This document shows, in pieces, positions 55,032 to 63,593 of a DNA stretch of 64,000 nucleotides. Below the pieces are notes generated by a model. That model was not told the origin of the DNA. It ran no database searches and was given only the letters and a program-made list of their open reading frames with translations. How positions within the stretch are numbered: position 1 is the first letter of the stretch; the number at the start of each line of letters is the position of its first letter. Location of the stretch: positions 62,001-126,000 of the forward strand of contig NZ_BMTU01000004.1 in assembly GCF_014649835.1 (NCBI RefSeq), read 5' to 3'. The DNA comes from Streptomyces pilosus (GTDB lineage: Bacteria > Actinomycetota > Actinomycetes > Streptomycetales > Streptomycetaceae). A program made the position numbers and the translations under genes.

Positions 55032-55400
55032 TCAGGCGCCCTTGTCGCGGTTGAGGTAGTTGTAGACGGTGAAGCGGCTGACCCCCAGCGCGCTCGCCAC
55101 GGTCTCCACGCCGTGCCGCACGGCGAAGGCCCCGCGCGCCTCCAGACCGCGCACGACCTCCTGTTTCGCCCTGCGGTCCAGGTCCGCCAGCGGCACGCCC
55201 CTGCGGCGTTCGAGGGCCGCGAGGATGTGGTCGAGGGAGTCGCCGAGCTGCGGCAGCCGCACGGCGACGACGGCGGCGCCCTCCCAGGAGAGCACGACGT
55301 CGTCGGTGCCCGCCTCGTCCGGCGGGAGCATCTCCCCGCCCATGGCGTCGACCAGCGGCTTGACCGCCGCGATGAAGGCGTCCTCGCCGGCGCCGGTCAC
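55032..55400 (-). CDS. Helix-turn-helix protein next to the urate operon
   Basis: 122 residues with GTG overlapping the upstream stop (GTGA). The C-terminal helix-turn-helix GVETVASALGVSRFTVYNYLNR resembles the DNA-binding part of YheO/DauR-type regulators, while the N-terminal half (AVKPLVDAMGGEMLPPDE then SWEGAAVVAVRLPQLGD) is a small acidic domain. It lies immediately upstream of the uraD operon on the same strand, so it may regulate purine use in addition to AllR. Confidence 0.7.
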   Translation of the reverse strand: MTGAGEDAFIAAVKPLVDAMGGEMLPPDEAGTDDVVLSWEGAAVVAVRLPQLGDSLDHILAALERRRGVPLADLDRRAKQEVVRGLEARGAFAVRHGVETVASALGVSRFTVYNYLNRDKGA

Positions 55401-55648
55401 CGGTCGTCCTCCCCGACCACGTTGACCTGCAGCGAGATGCGGGTGGCGCCGGCCGTCAGGCTCCGGCGCAGCAGCGCGTCCACGGCGGTGAGCACCGCGT
55501 CGGCGCCCCCCTCGCCGGTGTTGCCGAACGGGCCGACGTCCACCACGTCCAGTTCGGCCGCCTCGATCACCTGCCGGGCCACCACGGCGTGCGCGGGCGC
55601 CTCGTCCAGGTCGAAGGGCTCGGTCGTGAACTCCACTCTCAGTCGCAC
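55397..55648 (-). CDS. Small thiamine-binding-like protein (MTH1187/YkoF fold)
   Basis: 83 residues, GTG start. RLRVEFTTEPFDLDEAPAHAVVARQVI, DVVDVGPFGNTGEGGADAV and ATRISLQVNVVGEDD give the beta-alpha-beta pattern of ~90-residue thiamine-binding-like proteins. The assignment is by recall of that family in Streptomyces. Coupled to the HTH gene downstream. Confidence 0.6.
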   Translation of the reverse strand: MRLRVEFTTEPFDLDEAPAHAVVARQVIEAAELDVVDVGPFGNTGEGGADAVLTAVDALLRRSLTAGATRISLQVNVVGEDDR

Positions 55649-55763
55649 GGGGCCCAACCTAGCCGCTGCGGCGCGGGCGGGGGAGCCACGTCGCGCCCAC
55701 CGCTCCCGGCCGCGGGCGGGCTTCCGGGGTGCGCGACGGCGCGCGGCGCAGCAGCCTGGAACC

Positions 55764-56000
55764 ATGGCAGAACCGACGGAGCACCCCCACATCGTGGTGC
55801 ACTCCCCCGCGCTGGACGGGTCCCGGCGGGTGACCTCGGGCGACGAGACACTGGGCCTCGCCACGCACGCCGACGACGTGGGCGAGATCCTCCGGCTGGC
55901 CGACCTGTACGTCACCGACGTCGAGGGGAGCGACCTCATCGAGTGGCAGGGCGGCGGCCCCGACGACTGGCCCGGACTGTCGGAGCACCACGAGCCGTGA
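55764..56000 (+). CDS. Small acidic hypothetical protein
   Basis: 78 residues, acidic, ATG after a GGAACC context without a strong ribosome site. VTSGDETLGLATHADDVGEILRLADLYVTDVEG has the look of a small alpha/beta protein. No family recognised. Confidence 0.6.
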   Translation: MAEPTEHPHIVVHSPALDGSRRVTSGDETLGLATHADDVGEILRLADLYVTDVEGSDLIEWQGGGPDDWPGLSEHHEP

Positions 56001-56163
56001 GCACCGGTACGGCATCGGCCGTAGCCCGGCTACGGCACCCTCAAATCAACCTCTGAAGACGGCCCCGAAGGGCTTCGGCCGTCCCCGCCGAGGGGCACAC
56101 TCCTCCCACACGGGGCCCGCCGGCACGGGGGCGGCGGGCCCCTGTCGACGGGGGGGGCCTGCC

Positions 56164-56835
56164 ATGGCCGACACCGGGCGCGTCCGGGGGACGCCGCACG
56201 AGATCGCCCTGCTGGCCGGCGGCCCGCGCGCCGCGGTCACCGTCGCCGTCGTCGCCCTGCACCTGCGGGGCGCCGTCGAGGCGGGCGCGCCCGGCACGGT
56301 ACGCGCGGTCGACGGCGAGGCGGGGCGGGCCCTGCCGCCGCTCCCGGCACCGGGAAGCGAGCCGGGGGCCCTCACGGGAGCGATGCGGGCGGCGTACCTG
56401 GAGAGCGCGGTGTACCACCGCCTGGCGGAGCCGTCCGCGATACGGGAGCTGGTCCGGGACCTGGACATCCGGTGGGCGGTGGCCGAGCTGCGCGTCGGGC
56501 TGGCGGAGGCGGGGATGCTGCGCTACCCGCTGCTGGGGTCCACCAGGGCGGCCCGGCGCCGGCTCCAGGTGCTGCGCAAGGCGTTCCCGCTGCCGGCGAG
56601 CAGGCGCGACCTGCCGGACGACGAGCGGCTGCTCGCCGTCGCCCTGCACGGCGAGACCGCGCTGCGGGTCCTCGTGCCCCGCTTCGCCCTCCGGGCGGGA
56701 CTGACCGAGCGGGTGAGCCTCCGCCACCGGCGCCTGCTCCGCCACTCGCCCCGCGGTGACGCCTACGGCAGCGCCGGGCACCTCTCCTGCGGCGGCGGCT
56801 CCGGCGGGGGGTGCGGGGGCGGCGGCCCGGACTGA
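56164..56835 (+). CDS. TIGR04222-like protein with Gly/Cys-rich tail
   Basis: 223 residues. The N-terminal HEIALLAGGPRAAVTVAVVALHLRGAVEAG and the helical middle (MRAAYLESAVYHRLAEPSAIRELVRDLDIRWAVAELRVGLAEAGML) match the actinobacterial TIGR04222 family by recall. The C-terminus is CGGGSGGGCGGGGPD, a Gly/Cys-rich end typical of that group, with unknown role. No clear membrane helix remains in this copy. Confidence 0.65.
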   Translation: MADTGRVRGTPHEIALLAGGPRAAVTVAVVALHLRGAVEAGAPGTVRAVDGEAGRALPPLPAPGSEPGALTGAMRAAYLESAVYHRLAEPSAIRELVRDLDIRWAVAELRVGLAEAGMLRYPLLGSTRAARRRLQVLRKAFPLPASRRDLPDDERLLAVALHGETALRVLVPRFALRAGLTERVSLRHRRLLRHSPRGDAYGSAGHLSCGGGSGGGCGGGGPD

Positions 56836-56938
56836 ACCCGGCGGGCGCCGGCCGCCGGGTTCAGTCCGGGCAACCGCCGGACAACGGGGGCCTCGTGGAG
56901 GACGATGGGCAGCGCCTCGAGAACACGGGAGTGGGGTC

Positions 56939-57613
56939 ATGCCCGAGAGCGTGCCGGTGCGCTGTCCCGCCTGTCGGCGCGCGCACCGCTTCACGGCACC
57001 GTCGTACCCCTGCGCCTGCGGTGCGCCCGTCGCGCCGCCGCTGGACCTCGACGGGGTGCCCGGCACCGTCGGCCACCGCGCCTGGCGGGAGGAGTGGATC
57101 ACCCTGCGCTGCGGCTGCTGCGGGCTGCGCGGTGAGTGGCCCCGGCCGGAACTGGGCTGCCCGTGCGGCACCGTGCTGCGGATCCCGGTGGCGGGCCCGG
57201 AAGCCGCCGCCGTCCTCACCGGCCGGCCCGCGCGCCCCGCCTTCCGCCCGGTGCCGATCCGCACCGCCCGGGACGCGGTCACGGCCGCCGTGCTGCATCT
57301 GCGGCGCCTCGGCCACGAGGACGTCCGGCGCGCGGACCAGCGGCCCCCGTCCGGCATCGGGCTGGCGGGCCGGGGCGTGCTGGCCCACGTGGACCCGTCG
57401 GACCGGCCGGCGACCCCGCGGGACGTGGAGTGCCTGTGGCTGACGGCGATGACGGAGTCGTCGGCGTGTCTGCACTTCTCCCTCGCCGGGTACGCCGAGG
57501 AGGCCCGGGCCCGCGCCGACACCCTGGGCGTCCCGCTGTTCCTGCTCGGCCTCGACGGCGCCGCGCGGCCGGTGAACGCCGCCGCCGACGCGCTGGACGC
57601 CGACGGGGCGTGA
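56939..57613 (+). CDS. Zinc-ribbon protein with an alpha/beta C-terminal domain
   Basis: 224 residues; ATG at 56939 after GGGAG. Four Cys pairs occur in the first 80 residues: VRCPACRRAH, PCACGAPV, LRCGCCGLRG and GCPCGTVL, enough for two zinc ribbons. From ~95 on, DAVTAAVLHLRRLGHEDVRR through HFSLAGYAEEARARADTLGVPLFLLGLDGAARPVN reads like the core of an Mrr/restriction-endonuclease-like fold, including the last strand-helix pair, but the usual catalytic Glu/Gln-x-Lys is not obvious. Function unknown. Confidence 0.6.
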   Translation: MPESVPVRCPACRRAHRFTAPSYPCACGAPVAPPLDLDGVPGTVGHRAWREEWITLRCGCCGLRGEWPRPELGCPCGTVLRIPVAGPEAAAVLTGRPARPAFRPVPIRTARDAVTAAVLHLRRLGHEDVRRADQRPPSGIGLAGRGVLAHVDPSDRPATPRDVECLWLTAMTESSACLHFSLAGYAEEARARADTLGVPLFLLGLDGAARPVNAAADALDADGA

Positions 57614-57656
57614 AATCCCGGCGACGCGGCCGCCGCCGGCGCCCGATACTCGGCGG

Positions 57657-58277
57657 ATGCGCATCCGTCCCGCCGCCCCAGGCGACCTGCCCGCCCTCCA
57701 GGAGATCGAACGGGCGGCCGGCGCGCCGTTCCGCGACCTCGGCATGCCGGAGGTCGCCGACGACGCTCCCCCCGCGCTGGACACGCTGGAGCGCCACCGG
57801 CGGGCGCACCGCTGCTGGGTCGCGGTCGAGGACGGGCGCGAGGACCGCCCCGTCGCCTATCTGATCGCCGAACCGGTGGACGGCGCGCTCCACGTCGAGC
57901 AGGTCTCCGTCCACCCGGCCGCGGCCCGCCGGGGCGTGGGCCGTGCCCTGCTCGCCCGTGCCGCGGACCGGGCGCGCGCCGACGGCCTGACCGCGCTGAC
58001 GCTGACCACGTTCGCCGAGGTCCCGTGGAACGCCCCGTACTACGCGCGGCTGGGTTTCCGCACCCTCTCCGAGGCCGAACTCACGCCGGGGCTGCGGCGG
58101 ATCCGCGCCGAGGAGGCCGCGCACGGTCTCGACCGGTGGCCGCGCGTGTGCATGCGCGCCGCCGTCCCGCCCGCCGGCCGGGGCGGCGCGGAGCTGCCGG
58201 AACGGCGGCCGGACGCACAGGTCCCGCCGGGCCCGGAGCCGGGCTCCGGTCAGGACTACCGGAGGCAGGTGCGCTGA
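57657..58277 (+). CDS. GNAT family N-acetyltransferase
   Basis: 206 residues. IRPAAPGDLPALQEIERAAG opens the fold; VEQVSVHPAAARRGVGRALLARAADRARADG is the acetyl-CoA pyrophosphate loop (RRGVG) and LTTFAEVPWNAPYYARLGFR the motif B strand with the family Tyr. A C-terminal 40-residue Pro/Arg-rich tail is probably disordered. The substrate is not predictable. Confidence 0.9.
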   Translation: MRIRPAAPGDLPALQEIERAAGAPFRDLGMPEVADDAPPALDTLERHRRAHRCWVAVEDGREDRPVAYLIAEPVDGALHVEQVSVHPAAARRGVGRALLARAADRARADGLTALTLTTFAEVPWNAPYYARLGFRTLSEAELTPGLRRIRAEEAAHGLDRWPRVCMRAAVPPAGRGGAELPERRPDAQVPPGPEPGSGQDYRRQVR

Positions 58278-58292
58278 CCGGCACCGCGGCGG

Positions 58293-58322
58293 CGGCACCG
58301 GGGGGCCGTCGGACCGGTGCCG
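58293..58322. terminator. Hairpin between converging GNAT and acyl-CoA synthetase genes
   Basis: CGGCACCGG (58293-58301) pairs with CCGGTGCCG (58314-58322) around a 12-base loop. Confidence 0.55.
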
Positions 58323-58344
58323 TCGGCGTGCGGCGGGGGCCCGG

Positions 58345-60018
58345 TCAGCGGAGGTCCTCCTCGCGGTACTCGCCGGTGGAGCCCGCCGCCGTGGCCTCGC
58401 GCAGCGCGATGCGCCGGATCTTGCCGGAGACGGTCTTGGGCAGCTCGCCGAACTCCAGCCGGCGGATCCGCTTGTACGGGGCGAGCACCGAGCGGGAGTG
58501 CTCGAAGATCACCTTCGCGGTGTCCGGGCCGGGCTCCCAGCCCTCCGCGAGCACGACGTACGCCTTGGGCACGGCCAGCCGCAGCTCGTCCGGGGCGGGG
58601 ACGACCGCCGCCTCGGCGACCGCCGCGTGCTCCAGCAGGGCGCTCTCCAGCTCGAAGGGGCTGATCTTGTAGTCACTGGCCTTGAAGACGTCGTCGCTGC
58701 GCCCGACGTACGTCAGGTACCCGTCCTCGTCGCGCGCGCCGATGTCACCCGTGCGGTAGTAGCCGCCGGACATCACCTCCGCCGTGCGGTCCGGGTCCCC
58801 GTGGTAGCCGGTCATCAGGCCCACCGGCCGGCCGGAGAGGTCGAGGGCGATCTCTCCCTCGGCGGCGCCGGGCGCGCCCGTGACCGGGTCGAGGAGTTCG
58901 ACGCGGTAGCCGGGGCCGGGGCGGCCCATGGAGCCGGGCTTGAGGACCTGGCCGGGACTGTTGGACACCTGCACGGCCGTCTCGGTCTGCCCGAAGCCGT
59001 CCCGGACGGTGACGCCCCAGGCGCTCCTGACCTGCTCGATGACCTCGGGGTTGAGCGGCTCGCCGGCGGCGACGACCTCGCGCGGCGGGGTGCGCAGCCG
59101 GCCGAGGTCGGCCTGGACCAGCATGCGCCACACCGTGGGCGGGGCGCAGAAGGTGGTGACGCCCGCCTTGTCCATCTCCGCCATCAGCCGGGGCGCGTCG
59201 AAGCGGGTGTAGTTGTGCAGGAAGACGGTGGCCTCGGCGTTCCACGGGGCGAAGAGGTTGGACCAGGCGTGCTTGGCCCAGCCGGGCGAGGAGATGTTGA
59301 GGTGCACGTCGCCGGGGAGCAGACCGATCCAGTACATGGTCGCCAGGTGCCCGACCGGGTACGAGGTGTGGGTGTGCTCGACCAGCTTGGGCCGGGCGGT
59401 GGTACCGGAGGTGAAGTACAGCATCAGCGGATCGTCGGCGAGGGTCGGCCCGTCGGGCGTGAACCGCTCGGCGGCGGCACGGGTGTCGGCGTACGGCAGC
59501 CAGCTCCCGCCGGCTCCCTCCCCTACGGCGATCCGGGTGTAGTCGCCGGGGACCTCGTCGAACTTCGCGGTGTCCGCGGCGCGCGCGATCACGTGCGCCA
59601 AGCCGCCCCGGTCGACCCGGTCCCGCAGATCGGCGGGGCCGAGCAGCGGGGTGGCCGGGACGACGACGGCGCGCAGCTTCATCGCGGCGAGGGCGGTCTC
59701 CCACAGCTCGGCCTGGTTGCCGAGCATGACCAGCACCCGGTCCCCGGCGGTCACGCCCCGCTGCCGCAGCCAGGTGGCGACCTGGTCGGAGCGGCGGGAG
59801 AGCGCGGCGAAGCTCAGCCGGGTCTCGTCGCCGTTCTCCTCCACGAGGTGCAGGGCGGTGCGGTCGCTGCCGTCCGCGATCACGTCGAACCAGTCGAGCG
59901 CCCAGTTGAACCGGTCGAACCGGGGCCAGGCGAAGTCACGATAGGCGGTGGTGTAGTCCTCCCGGTGTTCCAGCAGGAAGTCCCGGGCCCTGCGGAACGC
60001 GTCCGTCCCCGTTGTCAT
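58345..60018 (-). CDS. AMP-forming acyl-CoA synthetase
   Basis: 557 residues; ATG at 60018 after GAGGAGGAGA. Motifs of the ANL family: LMLYFTSGTTARPKLVEHTH (P-loop), AGEPLNPEVIEQVRSAWGVTVRDGFGQTET, YYRTGDIGARDEDGYLTYVGRSDDVFKASDYKISPFELESAL with the adenylate Asp and hinge, and the catalytic Lys in ELPKTVSGKIRR. It resembles medium-chain or acetyl-CoA-like ligases (ACSM). It activates a carboxylate for beta-oxidation or lipid synthesis. Confidence 0.93.
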   Translation of the reverse strand: MTTGTDAFRRARDFLLEHREDYTTAYRDFAWPRFDRFNWALDWFDVIADGSDRTALHLVEENGDETRLSFAALSRRSDQVATWLRQRGVTAGDRVLVMLGNQAELWETALAAMKLRAVVVPATPLLGPADLRDRVDRGGLAHVIARAADTAKFDEVPGDYTRIAVGEGAGGSWLPYADTRAAAERFTPDGPTLADDPLMLYFTSGTTARPKLVEHTHTSYPVGHLATMYWIGLLPGDVHLNISSPGWAKHAWSNLFAPWNAEATVFLHNYTRFDAPRLMAEMDKAGVTTFCAPPTVWRMLVQADLGRLRTPPREVVAAGEPLNPEVIEQVRSAWGVTVRDGFGQTETAVQVSNSPGQVLKPGSMGRPGPGYRVELLDPVTGAPGAAEGEIALDLSGRPVGLMTGYHGDPDRTAEVMSGGYYRTGDIGARDEDGYLTYVGRSDDVFKASDYKISPFELESALLEHAAVAEAAVVPAPDELRLAVPKAYVVLAEGWEPGPDTAKVIFEHSRSVLAPYKRIRRLEFGELPKTVSGKIRRIALREATAAGSTGEYREEDLR

Positions 60019-60370
60019 GTCTCCTCCTCGTGCCCGACCATGGCCGGGCGGCTCCCGGTCATCGTGCATTCCGTGACCCTGGTCTCACCACCCCCGGACG
60101 GGCGGAGTGCGTCGCGCGGACGCCGCATGGGAGGGGCGAACAGGTGAACGCCGACCCGACGAGGGCGGGGGCGGGCGGCGGCCGCGGCCCGGCGGGCGGG
60201 GTGGTTGCCCCGGTTTCGAGCGGTGATGACCCGTACTGGGCATTACCAGGGGTACATGTTTGGATTTATCGTTGCCGCGCCCGCTGTAATTTGCCTCACT
60301 GCACCGTCCGTCCGGAATTAAGGAGCCTGTTGCCTAATATTGGCCAGGACACGCCACACGGAGGGGAGCG
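60019..60370. other. Divergent intergenic region with an AT-rich core
   Basis: 352 bp between the acyl-CoA synthetase (-) and the LuxR regulator (+). The part 60240-60345 is much poorer in GC than the rest (for instance tttggatttatcgttg and ttgcctaatattgg), as expected for a promoter region. A 76-codon frame with a GTGA overlap to the regulator exists but its codon use is not Streptomyces-like. Confidence 0.55.
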
Positions 60371-63181
60371 GTGACCGTGCGACGGGACTTCAAGGAGTCT
60401 GCCAGGTACCGCCCCGACCTGGTCATCGGCAGGGAGGAGCTGTTCTCCGACGCGCGGGAGCAGCTCGCCCGAGGGGGCAGCGTGCTGCTCCACGGGCCCG
60501 CCGGAATAGGAAAGTCGACCGTGCTGCGGGCACTCGCGGCGGAAAACGCCGGGGCGGCGCGCACCGTGCTGCGCTGTTCGGCCACCGAGTCCGAATCCCA
60601 TCTTCCGTTCCTGGCGCTGGCCGACCTGTTCGGCCTGGTCCTCGACGAGGTGGCCCCCCGGCTGCCCGCCGCCCAGCGCACCGCCCTGGAGTCGGCGCTC
60701 ACCGGACGCGGCGAGTCCACCCTCCAGCGGGACGGGCTCGCGCTGCGGCTCGCGGTGCTGTCCACGCTGCGCGCGCTGGCCGACGAGGGGCCGGTCCTGG
60801 TCGTCGCCGACGACCTTCAGTGGCTGGATCCGGCCAGCGCCGAGCTGCTCGGCTTCGCCGCGCGGCGGCTGGGCGACAGCCCGGTCCGGATGCTGTGCGC
60901 GGTGCGCACGGACGGCGAGGAGTACGACCGTCACCTGCGCGCCTGCCCGCCGGACACGCTCGCGGTGCGGCTCGGCCCGTTCTCCCGCACGCAGGTCTCC
61001 GCGCTGCTGGACCACCGCGGCTACACCGGCCTGTCCCGCTCCACAGTGCGTGACATCCACCGCACCAGTGCGGGCAACCCGCTGTTCGCGCTGGAGCTGG
61101 GCCGCGCCCTCGCGGAGAGTTCCGCCCGGCCCCGCCCGGGCGAGCCGCTGCCGGTGCCGACGTCGCTGCGGGCGCTGGTGCTGAGCCGGCTGGAGATGCT
61201 GTCGGACGAGGCGCGCCGCACCCTGCTCGTGGCGAGCGCGGGTGCCCGCCCCACGCTGGCGCTGCTGCACGCGGCCGGCCGGGACAACGCCGAGGCCGAG
61301 ACGGCCCAGGCCGCCGCCCTGGGACTGCTGGCGACGGACCCGGAGGAGCCGGCCGTACGGTTCGCCCATCCGCTGATCTCGGCCGCCCTGTACGCGGAGG
61401 CGCCCGCGCAGGAGCGGCGGGCCGTGCACGCGGCGCTGTCCACGGCGGCGTCCGACCCCATCGAGCGGGCCCGCCACCTGGCGCTGGCCGCGACCGGCGC
61501 CGACCCGGAGGTCGCGGCCCGGCTCGCGGAGGCCGCCGCGCTCGCCCGGGACCGCGGTGCGCCGTCGGTCGCCGCCTCGCTCGGGCTGCTCGCCGCCCGG
61601 CACACCCCGGCCGACGGCGAGCCGGGCCCGGACGAGCGGCGGCTCCAGGCCGCCGAGGACGCGATCACCGCGGGCGAGGCCGACCTGGCCCGGGACATAG
61701 CCAGGGAGGTGCTGACCCGGGCGACGGTGCCGGCGGAGCGGGTGCGGGCCTGGATGGTGGTCATCGAGGCCGCCGGGCAGGCGCTCGGCGAGGTCGACGC
61801 CGTCTTCCCGCAGGTGCTGGCCGACGCCGGCGAGGACCCCCGGCTGCTCGCACTGGTCCACTACCAGCTGGCCTGGCGCGAGGTGGTGGTGGACGGCGAC
61901 TTCGCCAAGTCCCGCCAGGAGGCCGCCCACGCGGCGGAGCTGGCCGCCCGCGGCGGCGACCGGCGCACCGAACTGATGGCGCTGGCCTTCCAGTCGTCCA
62001 CCGAGACGCTGATGGGCCACCCGGACGCCCCCCGGACGATCCAGCGGGCGCTCCAGGAACCGCAGGACCCCGATGTGGCCTCCCACCACAACGGCGCCGC
62101 GATGGCGCGGTTCCGCTGGCTGCTGATGAGCGACCAGTTGCCCGAGGCCCGTACGGCCATCACCGCGCTGCTGCGGGAGGCGCGGCGGCGCGGCATGGTC
62201 GAGAGCGAGGTGCACTTCTCGCGGCTGCTCGCCGACACCGAACTGCGCTTCGGGCACTGCGGGCGGGCCCTGGACGTGGCCGGGGAGAGCCTGCGGCTGG
62301 CCCGTGACTCCGGCATCGGCGAGAGCGCCTCGGCCATGCTCGCCTCGCTCGCGGAGGCGTCGGGCGGTGACGTGGACCGGGCACTGGCGCTGGCCCGCGA
62401 GTCCGCGGACCACGCCGAGGTGGACGGCGACCAGTTGTACCTCTCGCTGTCCCTGGCGGCCCTGGGCTACGCCCAGTTGGTGGCCGGGGACGCGCAGGCG
62501 GCCGTGCGGTCGCTGCGCCGGGTGCGGGAGCTGGAGCACGCCATGGGCATCAGCGACCCCGCGCGGGGCCGCTGGCAGGGCGACCTCGCCGAGGCGCTGG
62601 TGCGGATCGGGGAGCCCGGCGAGGCGCAGGAGCTCATCAACGTCACCCGGGTGCACGCGGTGCGGCTGAACCGGGCGAGCGTGCTGGCGGTGCTGGACCG
62701 CGCGGAGGCCCTGGTGCGCGCCGCGCGCGGTGAACACCAGGCGGCTCAGGCCCAGTTGTTGTCGGCGCAGGACCGGCTCGCCAGGCTGGGCCACGGTCTG
62801 GAGGAGGCCCGGGCCGCGTTCGCGCTGGCCCGGCTGCGCTCCCGGAACCCGGGGCCGGGCGGGTACGAGGAGGCGGCCCGGCTGTTCCGGCGCTGCCGCG
62901 CGCTGCCCTGGCTGCGTCAGGTGGACAAGGCCGTGGCCGCCGGCCCCGCGGAGGCGGAGCCCGTGCCGGCCGCCACTCCGGCCGTGCTGGACGGGCTCGC
63001 CGCGATGGAGCGCCAGGTCGCCGCGCTGGTCATGGAGGGCGCCACCAACCGGGAGATCGCCGGCCGGCTGTTCATCAGCGTGAAGACGGTGGAGGCGACG
63101 CTCACCCGCGTCTACCGCAAGCTGGGCATACGGTCCCGGGTGGACATCGTGCGGCTGGCGGCGGGCCGCCGCTCGACCTGA
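60371..63181 (+). CDS. Large LuxR-family ATP-binding regulator (LAL type)
   Basis: 936 residues, GTG after GGAGGGGAG. The N-terminal AAA/NACHT-like ATPase has Walker A LLHGPAGIGKSTVLRAL near residue 39 and Walker B LVVADDLQWLDPASAEL near residue 140, with RTSAGNPLFALELGRAL as sensor-like segment. The middle ~500 residues are helical TPR-like repeats. The C-terminal LuxR domain is AAMERQVAALVMEGATNREIAGRLFISVKTVEATLTRVYRKLGIRSR. LAL proteins activate secondary metabolism or morphological genes. No biosynthetic cluster is within view; its target may lie beyond the 3' end. Confidence 0.93.
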   Translation: MTVRRDFKESARYRPDLVIGREELFSDAREQLARGGSVLLHGPAGIGKSTVLRALAAENAGAARTVLRCSATESESHLPFLALADLFGLVLDEVAPRLPAAQRTALESALTGRGESTLQRDGLALRLAVLSTLRALADEGPVLVVADDLQWLDPASAELLGFAARRLGDSPVRMLCAVRTDGEEYDRHLRACPPDTLAVRLGPFSRTQVSALLDHRGYTGLSRSTVRDIHRTSAGNPLFALELGRALAESSARPRPGEPLPVPTSLRALVLSRLEMLSDEARRTLLVASAGARPTLALLHAAGRDNAEAETAQAAALGLLATDPEEPAVRFAHPLISAALYAEAPAQERRAVHAALSTAASDPIERARHLALAATGADPEVAARLAEAAALARDRGAPSVAASLGLLAARHTPADGEPGPDERRLQAAEDAITAGEADLARDIAREVLTRATVPAERVRAWMVVIEAAGQALGEVDAVFPQVLADAGEDPRLLALVHYQLAWREVVVDGDFAKSRQEAAHAAELAARGGDRRTELMALAFQSSTETLMGHPDAPRTIQRALQEPQDPDVASHHNGAAMARFRWLLMSDQLPEARTAITALLREARRRGMVESEVHFSRLLADTELRFGHCGRALDVAGESLRLARDSGIGESASAMLASLAEASGGDVDRALALARESADHAEVDGDQLYLSLSLAALGYAQLVAGDAQAAVRSLRRVRELEHAMGISDPARGRWQGDLAEALVRIGEPGEAQELINVTRVHAVRLNRASVLAVLDRAEALVRAARGEHQAAQAQLLSAQDRLARLGHGLEEARAAFALARLRSRNPGPGGYEEAARLFRRCRALPWLRQVDKAVAAGPAEAEPVPAATPAVLDGLAAMERQVAALVMEGATNREIAGRLFISVKTVEATLTRVYRKLGIRSRVDIVRLAAGRRST

Positions 63182-63206
63182 CGTCCCCTTCCCGGGGAGG
63201 GGACCG

Positions 63207-63244
63207 AGGGTTTTCCCTGCCCCGCATCGCTTAGGGGGTTCCCT
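63207..63244. promoter_or_regulatory. Two similar inverted boxes downstream of the LuxR gene
   Basis: AGGGTTTTCCCT (63207-63218) and AGGGGGTTCCCT (63233-63244), 26 bp apart from centre to centre, stand ahead of a small ORF. The spacing of about 2.5 helical turns places them on opposite sides of the DNA. They could be binding sites for the adjacent LAL regulator. Confidence 0.4.
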
Positions 63245-63374
63245 CATTGGGAGGGCTCGCGCCGCGGTCGTAGCGTGAACGCCGTGCCGCCCGCCGGGCA
63301 CACGGAGGCCGGAGCCCCCGGGCTCGACCTCCAGACCCGCGCGACCCCCCACCGGCAACCCCGTGAGGAGACCC

Positions 63375-63515
63375 ATGTCAGGGCTCGCCCGCGCACCACA
63401 GGCAGCCGCCGTGACCGCCCCGGCCGCCTCCTTCGCCCCGCGGCCGACGCGCGGGGCCCGCTCTCCGCGCCACCGCGTTCCCGGCCGCCGGGCGAGCGTT
63501 CCCACGAGTTCCTGA
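63375..63515 (+). CDS. Possible 46-residue small protein
   Basis: ATG after GAGGAG (spacing 5). The peptide is Ala/Arg/Pro-rich with no membrane helix or Cys pattern. Support is only the ribosome site and the two upstream boxes, so it is tentative. Confidence 0.35.
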   Translation: MSGLARAPQAAAVTAPAASFAPRPTRGARSPRHRVPGRRASVPTSS

Positions 63516-63536
63516 GTACCCCTCAGGTCGCAGGCC

Positions 63537-63579
63537 AGGGGGCGTTGCGGGCTTCCACGAGCAGCCCGCAACGCCCCCT
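63537..63579. terminator. Very strong hairpin terminator
   Basis: A perfect 17-bp stem, AGGGGGCGTTGCGGGCT at 63537-63553 and its complement at 63563-63579, with a 9-base loop. It sits between the small + strand ORF and the end of the - strand winged-helix gene, so it can serve both. Confidence 0.9.
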
Positions 63580-63593
63580 CTCCATGTCCGGCG

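Noticed and set aside
60144..60374. 76-codon ORF with a GGGAGGGG site whose stop overlaps the start of the LuxR regulator (GTGA)
   Set aside because: Codons from about 60230 on have poor third-position GC and include two TTA codons, unlike every real gene here; the stretch is better read as the regulator's promoter region.
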